A stretch of 23,078 bases of DNA from Acephala macrosclerotiorum. Taxonomy: Eukaryota > Ascomycota > Leotiomycetes > Helotiales > Mollisiaceae. The number at the start of each line of letters is the position of its first letter. Position 1 is the first letter of the stretch. The DNA lies in NCBI GenBank assembly GCA_014904845.1, contig MU119732.1:1-23078 (forward strand), given 5' to 3'. The notes under the pieces are model-generated. The model saw only the letters and a program-made list of their open reading frames with translations, had not been told where the DNA came from and did no database searches. This document shows, in pieces, positions 8,892 through 19,714 of the stretch. The translations under genes and the position numbers were made by a program.

Positions 8892-9526
8892 GAACAATTC
8901 GGCTGCACTAGTGGCTACCGCTACTCCAAAGGATCCAACTGCTTGGGGTGTGGGATGGAAACAAGCATCCGAAACGCCTGTAATTGGTCATTAGTTACAC
9001 TTGAAGCATCATAGTGTTCTCCTGCACAATTAGAGAGTAGTACCTGGTACTTTGAGAGATAGATAGCTAACAAATACTTTGTGAGCTGTCGATATACCTA
9101 CCCTTTCATGGTGCACGACGTCCCGTGACTTGGAATAGTATGTGCCCTTTCACCGCCTCTCGAAGTCGAGAGCTCACGGTGATCTGCGAGTCCATTCATT
9201 GTTTTCAGCGCCCAAGGTCTTTCAGGTGAAGTTCATGAAGCGAGGCGTTGAGCCACTAGTTAGCGGTGAAGGTTCGTGATGCTTATGAGAATCGACGTTT
9301 CTAAGAAAGAAATTCTTGATAACACTGGTCTGAGATATACTCTCTTTGGTCCACTCCAAGTATATCCCAGCACCAGCAACTCAAGATAACAACAGCAAGG
9401 GATGGAGATAAGATAGCGATAGCGCCTGCGTACGACTTCTGGCACCATTCCTCCCACTTTTCATATCATGAACGCCTCGCCCAGCAACAACCGACCTGCA
9501 CGATTGATCTTACCAACGTTGGAAGA
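8892..9526. other. Intergenic region between SET gene and regulator
   Basis: 8892-8994 continues with coding-like sequence in another frame (see findings). The rest should hold the SET gene's 3' end and the regulator's promoter and leader. Structured sites seen are a perfect AGTACC-T-GGTACT palindrome at 9039-9051 and a strong two-stage hairpin at 9150-9182. No additional gene is supported. Confidence 0.6.
9150..9182. promoter_or_regulatory. Nested inverted repeat, possible regulatory hairpin
   Basis: An outer pair, TCACCG (9150-9155) and CGGTGA (9177-9182), encloses an inner perfect pair, CTCTCGA and TCGAGAG, around a two-base AG centre (9157-9172). It lies about 345 bases before the regulator start codon. 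It may be a dimeric protein-binding site or an RNA hairpin in the leader or 3' end. The role is inferred from structure only. Confidence 0.4.
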
Positions 9527-12500
9527 ATGGGAACCACCGACCCTGCGACTTCGCCAACGACGACAGCTCCAGCAGCACCTGTGTCTCTCATCAAGGAGTT
9601 CAGATGCAGCTGGGGAAATTGTACGAAATCGTTTTCCAGGGCTGAACATCTTCATCGGCATGCATTGAATCACGATGAAAGCAGAGCGAATCTCACGTGC
9701 GAAAGATGCAGTGCAGTCTTCAAGCGGAAAGACTTGATAGGTAAGGAATAAAGCAATGGAATTGATAAATTTATTGATGGGGCTTGATGCTTATCGGCGA
9801 ACAGACAGGCACATGGCGCGACACCGCGAGAAGGATGAAGAAGCGGGTGGCGAAGGGCTGGGAAGACTGCAAACTCGCAAACGTTTATGGCGAGACTCGA
9901 ACGGTGCTGTGGTTGCGAAGCGACGACCAGAACTTGAAAAGAAAAGAAGAACTTCTAGCAGTACCCGAAACAGAAGTGTCCCAGCGAGCCGAAGCGCTGC
10001 TGAGATTGGGGCCGGAGCATACCCTCAAGACCACGTCCCAATCTCACCTCCTGGATCATCGCAAGATCATCAATCCAATGGACCGGATTCAACCGAGTTG
10101 CCAGAAAAGTCAGCGCTACCTTCAACAGAAGAACTATGGCCCTTGCACATGGGAGATGTCAGCATGATGGATCAGGCAGGAGCGCTCGCCGAGCCTTACG
10201 ACTTCCTCTGCAATGCTTCATGGGGCTCTCAACCCCAGGAAAGCGCAAGTGCAGACTTGCTTTACAATGACTTGTTTGCTCCTGACACTGGTGAGTCTTC
10301 TCGTTTACTTTTGCGCCCTGCTCACAATCATGTAGCCAGTTCCTTCAACAACCCTTTCACCACTATGAGCTACTACAATTGGCTTCTTGGCAACGAGAAT
10401 TGGGTTTCTACGGGTGGTTTCGATGCGACTGGACTTGAAATGACGAAAGTTCCAATGGGAATCACGATTTCTGCACCGCATGCCCCTTCAAGTACAGCCT
10501 CGAGAGGATTGAGTGTGTCTGATGTTTCAGTCGATTATGGAAGCAGCGGTCAATACTACGACGTGCCAAATCATGGCATCAAGCTTTCAGCTCCAGGTTC
10601 GAACTTATCGAGCAGTGTGTATTCGAGAGAAGAATCAACTCCTGAGACTTCGGCAGCGAACCAGATCATAGCTATGTCCCAGAGGGCTGAGTCAAACTTT
10701 GCGGCAAGCCTTGGCTATCAGGATACAAACACTCCAAGACAGCCTCAAGCTCAGGTGGTTGAGAGTCCGACTTTCATGCCGACGCCGACAAACTCCAGAT
10801 CAAGTCTCGAGAGCGGAAGATCGAAGCAGTCTCGTAGGCTGCCGGTCATCAATGAAGCTGCACGTCAAGGCATCCTGGACCTTGTCCATCGTGCTCACCC
10901 AAAATCTCCCAGCGACACAGAAATCACTACTGAACATGAACTTTTGCGACTCTCTGTATTGCAAGAGTACTGCGACCTGTACTTCAAGAGATTCAATGCT
11001 GCATACCCGCTTCTGCATCAAGCAACATTCGAGCCTTCTCAAGTCGATCCATTACTGCTCACTTCAGTCCTTCTTTTGGGAGCAACATACGGCGACAAGG
11101 ACTCACACCTCTTTGCTATCTGCATACATGATATCATGAGAGCTCGGATCTTCAGCAGCTTGGCGTTCAATACTCGACCGAAACTGTGGATGCTCCAGAC
11201 CATCTTGCTTGTTGAGTGCTTCGGGAAATCACGCGCAGGACAGCTTCAACACGACATGTCGCATCTATTCCATGGCCTACTTATCAAGTAAGTACCGTCT
11301 TACGATTTTCAGACATGCGAAACATACTCTGACTTTTTGTGAAGTTTGATAAGAAGGAGCGACTGCCAATCGGCGCGTTGTGCGACCTTCGACGAAAGTG
11401 ATGATCTTGATCGTCGCTGGAAAGCCGAAGTAGACGCAGAGCAGAAGAGAAGGTATATAGAACCAGTTTCCTTCTTTATCGCGAAGCTGACCAGAATGTT
11501 AGACTCGCCCTCCTTTGCTTTATGTGGGATACCCAGCATGCGGTGCTCTTCTCGCAGTCTCTCTGCATGAATGCAGCTGAGCTCAAGCTCACTCTACCTT
11601 GGAATGACTCACTATGGGAAGCAGAGTCTCCTGAAGAATGGCATGCTGCCAGTTCGATGGAGAAACCACAGCCTCAATACCTTGCTGTCCTCAAGACATA
11701 TTTCGTTCCAGGTCCTGAAGGTCGAGCATTGACCCTGAATGCCCTTTCGAGGGTATTGATGTTGCACGGCATCATGTCTGTCGCCTGGGACCTCAACCGC
11801 AGAGATCAGACCTCACTAGGTACATACTCCATTGGTAATATCGAACGCCCAAGCTAATGGTTTCTCAGGCCTTGTGACCACAGGCAAAGATGAATCATGG
11901 CAATCCCGCATCTCCCGCTCCTACGATACCTGGAAGTTCGACTTCGAGACCTACAGCAAAGCGACTCTCCTCACCCTCGATGACAATCACGAAAAGGAAG
12001 AATTCCAGAAGTTCTGCGCCGCAACCCTTGCCGTCTACCATGCCTCCCATATCATTCTCCAGGTCGAGATCAACGACCTTCAGATCTACGCTGGAGCCTC
12101 ACACATCATCGGCCGTCCCGTTACGAAGGTCGATCGCGAGCGCTCCAAAGCACGGATTGAGCGTTGGGCAAAGCATTCATCAATCTCCGCCGCAAAAGCT
12201 GGTTCTCATGCTGCGAGGATTTTGCGAGATGGAATTAGGAAGCTGAAAGATTGGGATGCTGGAGACTATTTCCACTATCCTTGGTGCCTGTACCTCGCCA
12301 CCTTGACTTGTTGGACGTTCCAGATGTGCAGCAAGACGGTCGAGGGAGCAATTGCCGAGGGCGGTGGATCCGATACCGAAGAGGACAGTGATTGGGATGC
12401 CAGGGCAGAGATGAGTGCCCTTGTTAGTGCCATGACTAGAAGCAACCTTGAAGATCTGTGGAAGGTTGCAGGCAGGTACCGGACGGGTGATCTACCGAGG

Positions 12501-12590
12501 GTCATGAGCAAGCATCTCAGTACTGTGAGATGGGCTGTCATCCAGGAAGGCATGAAGGTCTTGAATGGTCTTGTGGGAGAGGCGAGATGA
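9527..12590 (+). CDS. C2H2 zinc-finger regulator with fungal-specific TF domain
   Basis: CDS join(9527..9740,9805..11287,11345..11452,11503..11819,11869..12590), 947 residues. An extra in-frame 45-nt intron at 10291-10335 is likely and would give 932. All introns restore the frame; those at 11288, 11453 and 11820 have CTGAC or CTAAT branch sites. Two adjacent zinc fingers lie near the N terminus: Cys27-Cys32-His45-His49 (C-x4-C-x12-H-x3-H) and Cys58-Cys61-His74-His78 (C-x2-C-x12-H-x3-H). The second finger is completed only after splicing of the first intron. A Ser/Thr/Gln-rich linker follows. From about residue 425 comes the fungal-trans middle homology region, with a LYFKRFNAAYPLLHQATF block and, later, EQKRRLALLCFMWDTQHA. 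This class acts in the nucleus as a pathway-specific activator. Its place beside three oxidoreductase genes suggests that it controls them. The start was chosen as the first Met in frame with the fingers. Confidence 0.88.
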
Positions 12591-12773
12591 GCGAGCGCTT
12601 GCTCAGCGACGATGGGACAGTGGTTTGACGGAGTATATATTATGAGTCTACGATGTTTTGATATCCAATGTTGTTTCACGAATGAGCACATGTATACGCT
12701 TCATCTCATAATCTCGACTGTATCTGTCTTTCTCCCTGTTCTCGTGGCCAATTCGCTTCAACCTATGTTAATG

Positions 12774-14296
12774 TTAGTTTGTGTCCCTGGATTTTGGAAT
12801 CAATTCTAGGGGCGGAGAGGGGAAGCGCACATCTTTAACATGATCATACCCCAACAGCCTCGGACTCAGTTCCGGATCTCTCCATGCCAATGCCTCTCCT
12901 GGTGGCGTAGGAATCATTCTCATCTTCCGATCTCTCTCTTCTTGCTCTGGACCGTCATCGAGGTGGTAGAGGTACTGCTGGAGATTCCCTCTATTGACAA
13001 CCATCTCAGTCCGTCCCTTCCGACACTGCTCATAAACCCTCAACGCCAGCTTCTTCTCAGCAGCACTCTTGTCTTTTATCCTAGTCAAACATTCTCCAAG
13101 CACAGCGCCGTCCTCTAGTGCCATTCCAGCTCCGGACGCGAGGTAGGGAAGGGTGGCGTGGACAGCGTCTCCGAGCATTGTCCATGCGCCTGAGGGGTGG
13201 GACCAAGAATCCATGCCTTGACGGATGCAGAGTCGCCATTTATAGACGCTCTCGCAGAGACTCAATAATTTCGGTATCCGTGGATCCCAATCTTTATACA
13301 AAGCTCTCATTTCTTCAACATTCCCTTCAAGCGTACTCGCACCATCAGCAGGCATATCGTCCGGAACAAGAAGAACCATGTTAAACAGTTCTCCGCCTCG
13401 TAAAACGTAGTTTACTGCGTGAGCTTGGGGTCCCATCCAATAGTTTACCTGCGGATCTTTGACGAAGGATGCTAATTCGGGGTCTTTCATCATGTCTTTT
13501 GTTGAGAGGAGGAGGCGGTAGGCGAGGTCACCTGTTGGTGTTGGTGGGTCTGCATACCCGAGCAGCAACTCCCTGAGTTTCGAGTTGATGCCATCAGCTC
13601 CCACCAGTAAATCCGTCGTCAGGACTTCGCCATTGTATAAAGTCACAGAAGCTGAGAGTCCGTCATCTTGAATCGAGACGGAGGAGACGCGGGCATTACA
13701 CCTCACAACAGCACCAAGTTCCACCGCCCTGTCGTAAAGACATTTGTGCAAATTAGCACGATGGAAATCCCAGTAGAATGTTCCGGGGTATTGAGCAGCT
13801 GAGGCGTGGAAATCCATAGATGAGATGAGGTTTCCTTTCCAGCCGAGCATGTTGAGTTGTTTAGGGCGGGTTGCATATTTCGAGAGCATGGGTTTCATGC
13901 CCCAGGTTTGGAGGACGCGGGAAGAGTTGGGGAGGACTTGGATTCCTGCTCCGACCTGTGGTGGGTGTCAGTTGTGTTTGCTTGTCTGCGTTTGGGATGA
14001 GTTGAGGTTGATGATGGCGGGGTAAGCGAGGTGAGAGAAAGTGGTAGCCACCTCAGCGATTTCTGGCGCGGACTCAAGGACGATAACATCGTGACCAGCG
14101 AGCAATATTGAGATAGCTGCTCCTAACCCTCCAAGTCCTGCGCCGACAACGATGACCTAGGTATTCTGTATCAGCCACGTGATCCTTATACATTTCATCC
14201 TTGGTAAGTGGGAGGAGGCTGACGAAAACTTACCTTCAGCTTGCTGCCCTCACCTCTCACGATCTTCTCTTTCGCTGGTATAATATACTCCGTCAT
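12774..14296 (-). CDS. Salicylate hydroxylase-like FAD monooxygenase
   Basis: CDS complement(join(12774..13955,14052..14156,14234..14296)), 449 residues, the usual length of fungal salicylate-hydroxylase-type proteins. Exon 1 encodes MTEYIIPAKEKIV and ends just before the Rossmann strand. Residues 22-31 read VIVVGAGLGG (GxGxxG). Glu49 ends the second strand and should bind the FAD ribose. GADG (175-178) is the DG motif, and GDAVHATLPYLASGAG from 318 is the GD motif with the FAD-pyrophosphate loop. These mark a class A flavoprotein hydroxylase using NAD(P)H and O2. Salicylate to catechol, 3-hydroxybenzoate 6-hydroxylation and secondary-metabolite hydroxylation are all possible; the exact substrate cannot be read. 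The second intron starts GTGGCT, a less common donor, but joins EIAE to VGAGIQVLPN as the family requires. It is convergent with the regulator (183 bases between stops) and divergent from the SDR. Confidence 0.88.
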
Positions 14297-14895
14297 TTTG
14301 CTCTTCACCTCGGATCCAAAGTCTCACTCGCTCTCATCCAAAAACCTCTCAAAACAGCCGGCTCATCTGCCACGACAGGAGTCGACGACATTGATATCGC
14401 TCCTCGTCACGAGTTCAAGTCCAGAACTCATCCTATGGATCCATCCCATGCAGCTCTATCAAGCCGCAGCGGTAAGACATGCCAATCTTGTCTTGATTGG
14501 AAATTAAGTCATTATTCTAATTGTTGAGGAGCGGAAATGCAAGAGTGGAAGAGTGGGGGAGGGGCGATAACGGATGTGGGGCTGTGATCGTGGCACTAAT
14601 GTCAGCCTTTGAAAGGGGGCCCAGCCGAGATGCGTGAACGACTCGTGAAGTTCCGATATGATGAGAACGAAAATGGGGGATATGGTCGGCGATTCAGTAA
14701 TTGGAAACCCGACGAGAAATGGAAGTCCGATGTCGTTGCGAGTCGAGGTTTGAAGAGAGTGGAGAGCTCACATCCACTCCTGAGACGATAGCGGTCCAGC
14801 CAAAGAATGACTCGCTTGAGGGCTGGAGCTCGAAGTGAAGCCCTCGTGAACAGCTTCAACATTGACCAAATCGGTCATCTCAATATCTCAACACG
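14297..14895. promoter_or_regulatory. Shared divergent promoter region of monooxygenase and SDR
   Basis: Six hundred bases separate two divergent start codons, so this interval should drive both genes. Open frames inside it (for example 14201-14527 plus) overlap the monooxygenase first exon antisense and have no recognisable product. No perfect long palindrome or clear TATA box was found. Short GATA and CCGA/CGG-type strings occur in 14620-14790, but not in an arrangement that I can assign to the neighbouring zinc-finger protein. Confidence 0.5.
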
Positions 14896-15873
14896 ATGGA
14901 TAGAGTTAGTCCTTTAATGACAAAGATTCCCTTACTGACACCTTCCAGTTCTCACTCAAAGGTCGCACGGCGTTGGTGACTGGAGGAGCTCGAGGCTGCG
15001 GCCTCGCCTTCGCCGAAGGCCTCGCTGAAGCAGGGGCGGACATCGCAATTTTCGATGTGATTCCTCCAGTTGAAGCATTTTTTGAGATCAAGAAGAAATT
15101 CGGTGTCAAGACCGCTCATTACCAGTGAATCCTCCTTCAACTCCCATACCTGTCACATGACCCTGACCTACATCCAGTGTCGACGTCTCCAGCGAAGAGA
15201 GCCTTACGAAGGGCTTTGCCGACTTTGTAAAAGATTTCGATGGCAAACTTGACATCTGCGTTCCTTGCGCTGGCATCAACCGGAACCTAGGCTTCCTAGA
15301 CACCCCTTTCGAAGAGCACCAAAAACTCATCGGAGTGAATGTTATGGGTGTGTATCACACAGCTCAACTGGCAGCTAAACAGATGATTGCCAACGGGACC
15401 AAGAAGGGCAGCATTGTGCTTGTGGCGAGTATTGCATCTTATATGGCGATCCGGAGTCAGATGAGTAGTGCATATTGTGGGACGAAGGGTGCTGTGAGGG
15501 CAATGTGTCCAGCTATTGCGGCAGAGTTGGTGAAATATGTGAGTCTGGATCTAAGTTTGATAATTTTAACAGGTGAGCTTGAGCGCTAACGGGAGCGAAA
15601 GGGGATCCGAGTCAATTCCATCTCTCCTGGATATGTCCGGACTGAGATGACTGCTCCTGTGAGTAACAAAATCCAGAACATGAGAATTGAGCATGAGATT
15701 CTGACAAAATCTAGTTTCCACATCTCCTAGAGAGCTGGAAAGATGAAATTATGAATAGAAGAGTAGCTATGCCTGAGGATATTCGCGGCGGATGTGTTTT
15801 CTTGGCCAGTGATGCCAGCTCGTATATGACTGGACAGGATCTCTGCATCGACGGTGGAGTAACGAAATGGTAG
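14896..15873 (+). CDS. Short-chain dehydrogenase/reductase (classical SDR)
   Basis: CDS join(14896..14904,14949..15124,15178..15538,15602..15658,15715..15873), 253 residues, standard for classical SDRs. Exon 1 is only nine bases (Met-Asp-Arg) and joins [13 protein letters not shown]. Residues 14-21, TGGARGCG, form the nucleotide-binding glycine motif. Asp39 ends the second strand, which favours NAD(H), while Arg18 in the glycine loop is more usual with NADP(H), so the cofactor is open. The NNAG position reads CAG (92-94), a variant. NVMG (116-119) supplies the structural Asn, a Ser at 146 or 149 is the catalytic Ser, and YCGTK (161-165) is the Tyr-x3-Lys pair. SPGYVRTEM and the end DGGVTKW are typical. 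The closest general likeness is to fungal sorbose/xylulose-reductase-type SDRs. Four introns have CTGAC or CTAAC branch sites; the one ending at 15601 uses an AAG acceptor. It presumably oxidises or reduces a pathway intermediate. Confidence 0.87.
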
Positions 15874-17006
15874 AATTCGAGAGGAAATCGAACGAGATAT
15901 TCTGCCTTTGCTTCCGTCGACATTCATGCTTGAATCCGTGATTTCCCAAGGTACCTCCTCATACATCGTTGTCGCCTGAGATCGAACCCCAGAATCTTAG
16001 CTCATGTCCAGACTTGGAATTCGTCGCCCATTGAACTGTGAGGGTCCCCACACAAACACACAAGCAGAGTTCTAGACTTTCTTCCATGACTGCTTGAGCT
16101 CATTCATGTTTGATTCTGTGATTCCCAATGCAATGTACTTCATCCACCGCACTGCCGTCACCTGACAGCGGAGAAGTAGCCAGAAATACTGGCTTGCTAG
16201 CTCCTCCGAAGATCCAAAATCCGTTTGTACCGATTCAGCTGCTCGATGTTCCCGTTGCCGTTGCCGTCAAGATGATTTCCGAGGGCATTCTCAACCACTA
16301 GCTGAAGCTTCTATCAGTCGATGCAACGGGAGATCGGCAGCGGCGACCTGACAGATATGCATGACTCCAAGGAGTCAATCGTGGAGAAATGGGGGGTTGA
16401 TATTGATTCCAAATGATTGGAAACTCGTCCCAACTTATGGTGTCGTCGTTCTCAGGGGGAAATTCGTAAAGTCGTCTGATCGCGAAAGAACTCGACAGTT
16501 ATTCGAAAGGGGTTCTGCCATGTTCTCCTTGTCGCCACCCGTATCTCTAACTTCTTTTCCTTCCTCAGTTCCAGCCCCCCGTAGAAATCCGGGCCAACCC
16601 GAAGCCGACGGCTATTTTTGCGGCGGTTTTGCATCGACCTGCGCGGTGATGGTCGCCTCTCCTGCATCGTCTGCACATTTTCGCCCTATCGCTCTCCCTC
16701 CCGGCTGCACTAATCTAGAACCCCATCCTTGAACATCAGTCCATTCTGACCGAATCATGCCACAACTCCCTCCACTCTTTCGCCCCTTACGGTCGCTATC
16801 GCCTGATCTTCGAAACCTGAGAACACCCAGATATGCGACGGACCTGGACATATGATGACTGTCAAGCCAGCGATTATTTTTCGCAGGCCATAGAACCAGT
16901 TCGTTGAACCTCAAGCTGCAAGTTCAAACCCGACTGAGAGGAAAGTGTCCACTTGCTTGGTGCACACTCGCATCTGTATCTGTATCACGAGTCATTTGTC
17001 GAGAAG
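15874..17006. other. Intergenic region before the phenol-monooxygenase-like gene
   Basis: No convincing gene. It contains a direct imperfect repeat (15921-15983 and 16101-16170) and a 57-codon open frame at 16128-16301 of unknown value, both treated as findings. Open frames of 70-120 codons at 16361-16732 plus and 16452-16914 minus overlap each other and show no family motif. The last few hundred bases should hold the promoter and leader of the gene starting at 17007. Confidence 0.55.
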
Positions 17007-19216
17007 ATGTCGCCTGGGATGGATAATGAAGGCTTTCCTCACGTGCCAGCCACAAACGGTACGGATGGCACCAATGGCACGAACGGCCATCATGAAGATA
17101 CAGCCATGATGAACAGTGAGGGGGACCACGTTATCATTGTCGGGGCTGGTATGTGGATCATTTCTCTGAGGATATTTTTCCAAGAGATATTTTGATAGCA
17201 GTTACTAATCGTCCTCTAGGCCCTGCAGGATTAATGTTAGCGTAAGTAATCGTTTAAGATCTATATTTTGTGTCAATATAGGACTTCTATCCTGACTGTA
17301 TTGATCAGGTCGAATCTTGTGCGCTTTGGAATCAAGACCAAGATTATTGATGATCGGCCTGATAAGACCTCGTCCGGAAGGGCTGATGGCCTTCAGCCGA
17401 AAACGATTGAGACGTTCAAGCAGCTTGGTTTAGCCGATCCGTTATTGAGGAAGGGCGCCAGAATTTATGATATCTGTTTCTGGGTAAGAGATTCTGAAAT
17501 TCGGTAGCGACTTCATGAGTTTGTGCTCACGAGAATTAGAGTGGGACTGTAGCGAGTCCGCTTCGTCGCATAGGGCGTGAGATACATTACCCACCAGGAG
17601 TGGTCGATGTACAAGATCCGTTCATTCTGCTCGTTCACCAAGGAATGGTTGAAGAAGTGTTCCTTGATGATTTATCAATTCGAGGTGTTGAGGTGATGCG
17701 AAATAGTGAGTTCGCTCGATACTCCACGCCTGAAAAGGATGGTGTCGAAGTCGAATACAATGACCTCGGAAGTGGTTCTGTAAAGATTATCAAGGGGCGA
17801 TATATGGTCGGATGTGATGGTGCCCATTCAAGAGTCCGAAAATCGATGCTTGGATCTGAATTCGAGGGTGAAAACACGAGTTCAGCTTGGGGTGTGCTTG
17901 ATGGTGAGATTCACCCCGCATTGGCATGAGAGACCGTACTGATGAGCTTGGAAGGTGTGGTCGATACCGACTTCCCGGATCTGTGGAGTAAGGCTGTTAT
18001 CAGCTCAGAAACGGAAGGTTCAATCTTGTGTATTCCTCGAGAGAAGAATATGACGAGATTGTACATTGAGTTGCACGCTGGGTCGGCGCCATTGTCGAAT
18101 GAAGCCGCGACAGAAGAGTTCGTGATGCAGAGAGCGAAAGCAATCATGGCACCATTCAAGCTTTCATGGAAGACCATCGGTAAGTAATTTCGCATCCTGA
18201 ACTCCTCAGCATGCTGACATTCTCCAGAATGGTTCGGAATCTACAAAGTCGGTCAGCGTGTCGCGAAAAGATTCAGTGATGACTCCGAAAGGATATTCAT
18301 TGCTGGAGACGCCGCACACTCACACTCCCCCAAAGCCGCGCAGGGAATGAACGTTAGTATGCACGACGCCTTCAACCTTTCCTGGAAACTCAACCTCGTG
18401 ATCCGTGGTCTCGCTTCTCCTGCTCTCCTCACCACCTACGAGCAAGAGCGCCGGAAAATTGCGCAAGATCTTATCGACTTCGACTACGGCCACGCCAACG
18501 CCTTTGCAGCCGGTGACCCAAAGCTGCTTGCCGAGAACTTCGCCAAGAACATCCGATTCATCTCCGGTGTTGGAGCGGAGTATTCTAACAACATTCTCAA
18601 TATCCCAGACAAGCTTCCTCGGGGTGGTCTCAAGCCTGGATGCTTGTTGGTCCCGGCAAAGGTATCTCGATATGTTGACGCCAATCCCGTCAATCTTCAA
18701 CTCGACATCCCGATGATTGGTCAATTCCGCCTCTTTTTCTTCACTCACAACGTCAAAACAGCCTCCGCATTCCTCTCCCACGTCTGTTCCGAAGTGTCCT
18801 CTCCCCGCACAGTTCTCGGACGCGCCTCTGCCGCTGCAGCAGTCTCATACTCGAATCTCGCCCAACCCTCGACAGAAATAGACATGTACATGCAGCCATC
18901 GCGCTACACTCCGGCCTCCAAACTCGTCACCTATGCCATGGTCACAACGATGCCTAAAGCCCGTGTTGAGATTGCGGATCTTCCTCAGCTGTTGCAGGAT
19001 TCGAGGTGGACGTTCTATCTGGACAACTTGATGCGGATGCCAAGCTGTACGGAGAAGTGGCTAGGACCGTTGATGGAGAGCGAAGTGGCGATTGTTAATG
19101 TGAGGCCGGACGGGTATGTGGGATCCATTGGAAGGTGGAAGAGTCATCAGATGGGAAGTGAAGTTGAGGCAGTGAGGTGGTTAGATAATTATTATGGGGC
19201 ATTTTTGAAGGCGTGA
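17007..19216 (+). CDS. Phenol 2-monooxygenase / 3-hydroxybenzoate 4-hydroxylase-like flavoprotein
   Basis: CDS join(17007..17148,17220..17241,17309..17483,17540..17903,17955..18179,18228..19216), 638 residues, the normal size of this family. Residues 1-40 are low complexity with Asn-Gly-Thr repeats. [14 protein letters not shown] (42-55) is the FAD Rossmann motif; it is split across three exons, the middle one only 22 bases. [13 protein letters not shown] follows in the FAD/substrate region. [10 protein letters not shown] from 204 is the DG motif, and [16 protein letters not shown] from 336 is the GD motif with the flavin loop. About 430-630 forms the thioredoxin-like C-terminal dimerisation domain, including a LKPGCL stretch and [12 protein letters not shown]. 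The block order resembles bacterial 3-hydroxybenzoate 4-hydroxylase as well as phenol hydroxylase, so it probably ortho-hydroxylates a phenolic ring with NADPH and O2. Five introns (48-71 nt) all keep the frame. It is the last gene of the inferred cluster. Confidence 0.9.
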
Positions 19217-19714
19217 TGTTGAGGCATTTGATATGAGAGATGAAGTTGGTTGGATATTGGTTGGATTTGTGAGCATTTATACGGTGACATAGAACAAATT
19301 TGAACGAAGGCGGAAGTCTCCACTAGTGCGGTGGCGTGTTTGTCCTTGAAATCAAACCTGGAATGTCTTCGAGGCCGACGTCTATGATGATCGAAGTCAA
19401 ATCTCGTTCTTATAGTCTTTTAAAATATTTGTCTTGTTCTGTGATTCCGTTTGCGCTGCGATTCGTCACTGCCCGATCTCTATGAATCCATTTCTAAATC
19501 TTTGTATCAAGTAGAATGTTGATGCGCGCTTGCTTTCGATGGCATGCTCTTCTTCTGCTTATTGGACAAAAGCCCTTATTTTTCACGCTTCAAATTAATT
19601 TCATTTTCTTTGCATTTATTGCATGACTATACAGAAAGAGCCGTTGACCTACGCTCCACTTCGCACAGATGAAAGCACTCTCCCAGATATATCAACAGTG
19701 GCTGAGCATAGAGT
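19217..19714. other. Intergenic region; upstream ORF overlapping next start
   Basis: Mostly featureless DNA of moderate AT content. A 34-codon open frame starts at an ATG at 19623 and stops at 19727, just past the start codon at 19715 of the next gene, in a different frame. If transcribed with that gene it would be an overlapping upstream ORF. No other gene is seen. Confidence 0.5.

Noticed and set aside
14201..14527. 108- and 88-codon plus-strand open frames
   Set aside because: They overlap the first exon and first intron of the minus-strand monooxygenase and have no recognisable product.
15960..16020. TTCGATC-like string on the minus strand resembling a tRNA T-loop
   Set aside because: The flanking bases do not form a five-pair T stem, and no anticodon or acceptor stem could be built around it.
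16579..16592. CCG-N8-CGG as a binuclear zinc-cluster binding site
   Set aside because: The cluster regulator is a C2H2 protein, not Zn2Cys6, and single CCG/CGG pairs occur by chance; not reported as a site.
16361..16914. Open frames of 74-123 codons on both strands
   Set aside because: They overlap one another, are rich in rare combinations of Pro/Ser/Arg, and show no motif; more likely promoter DNA.
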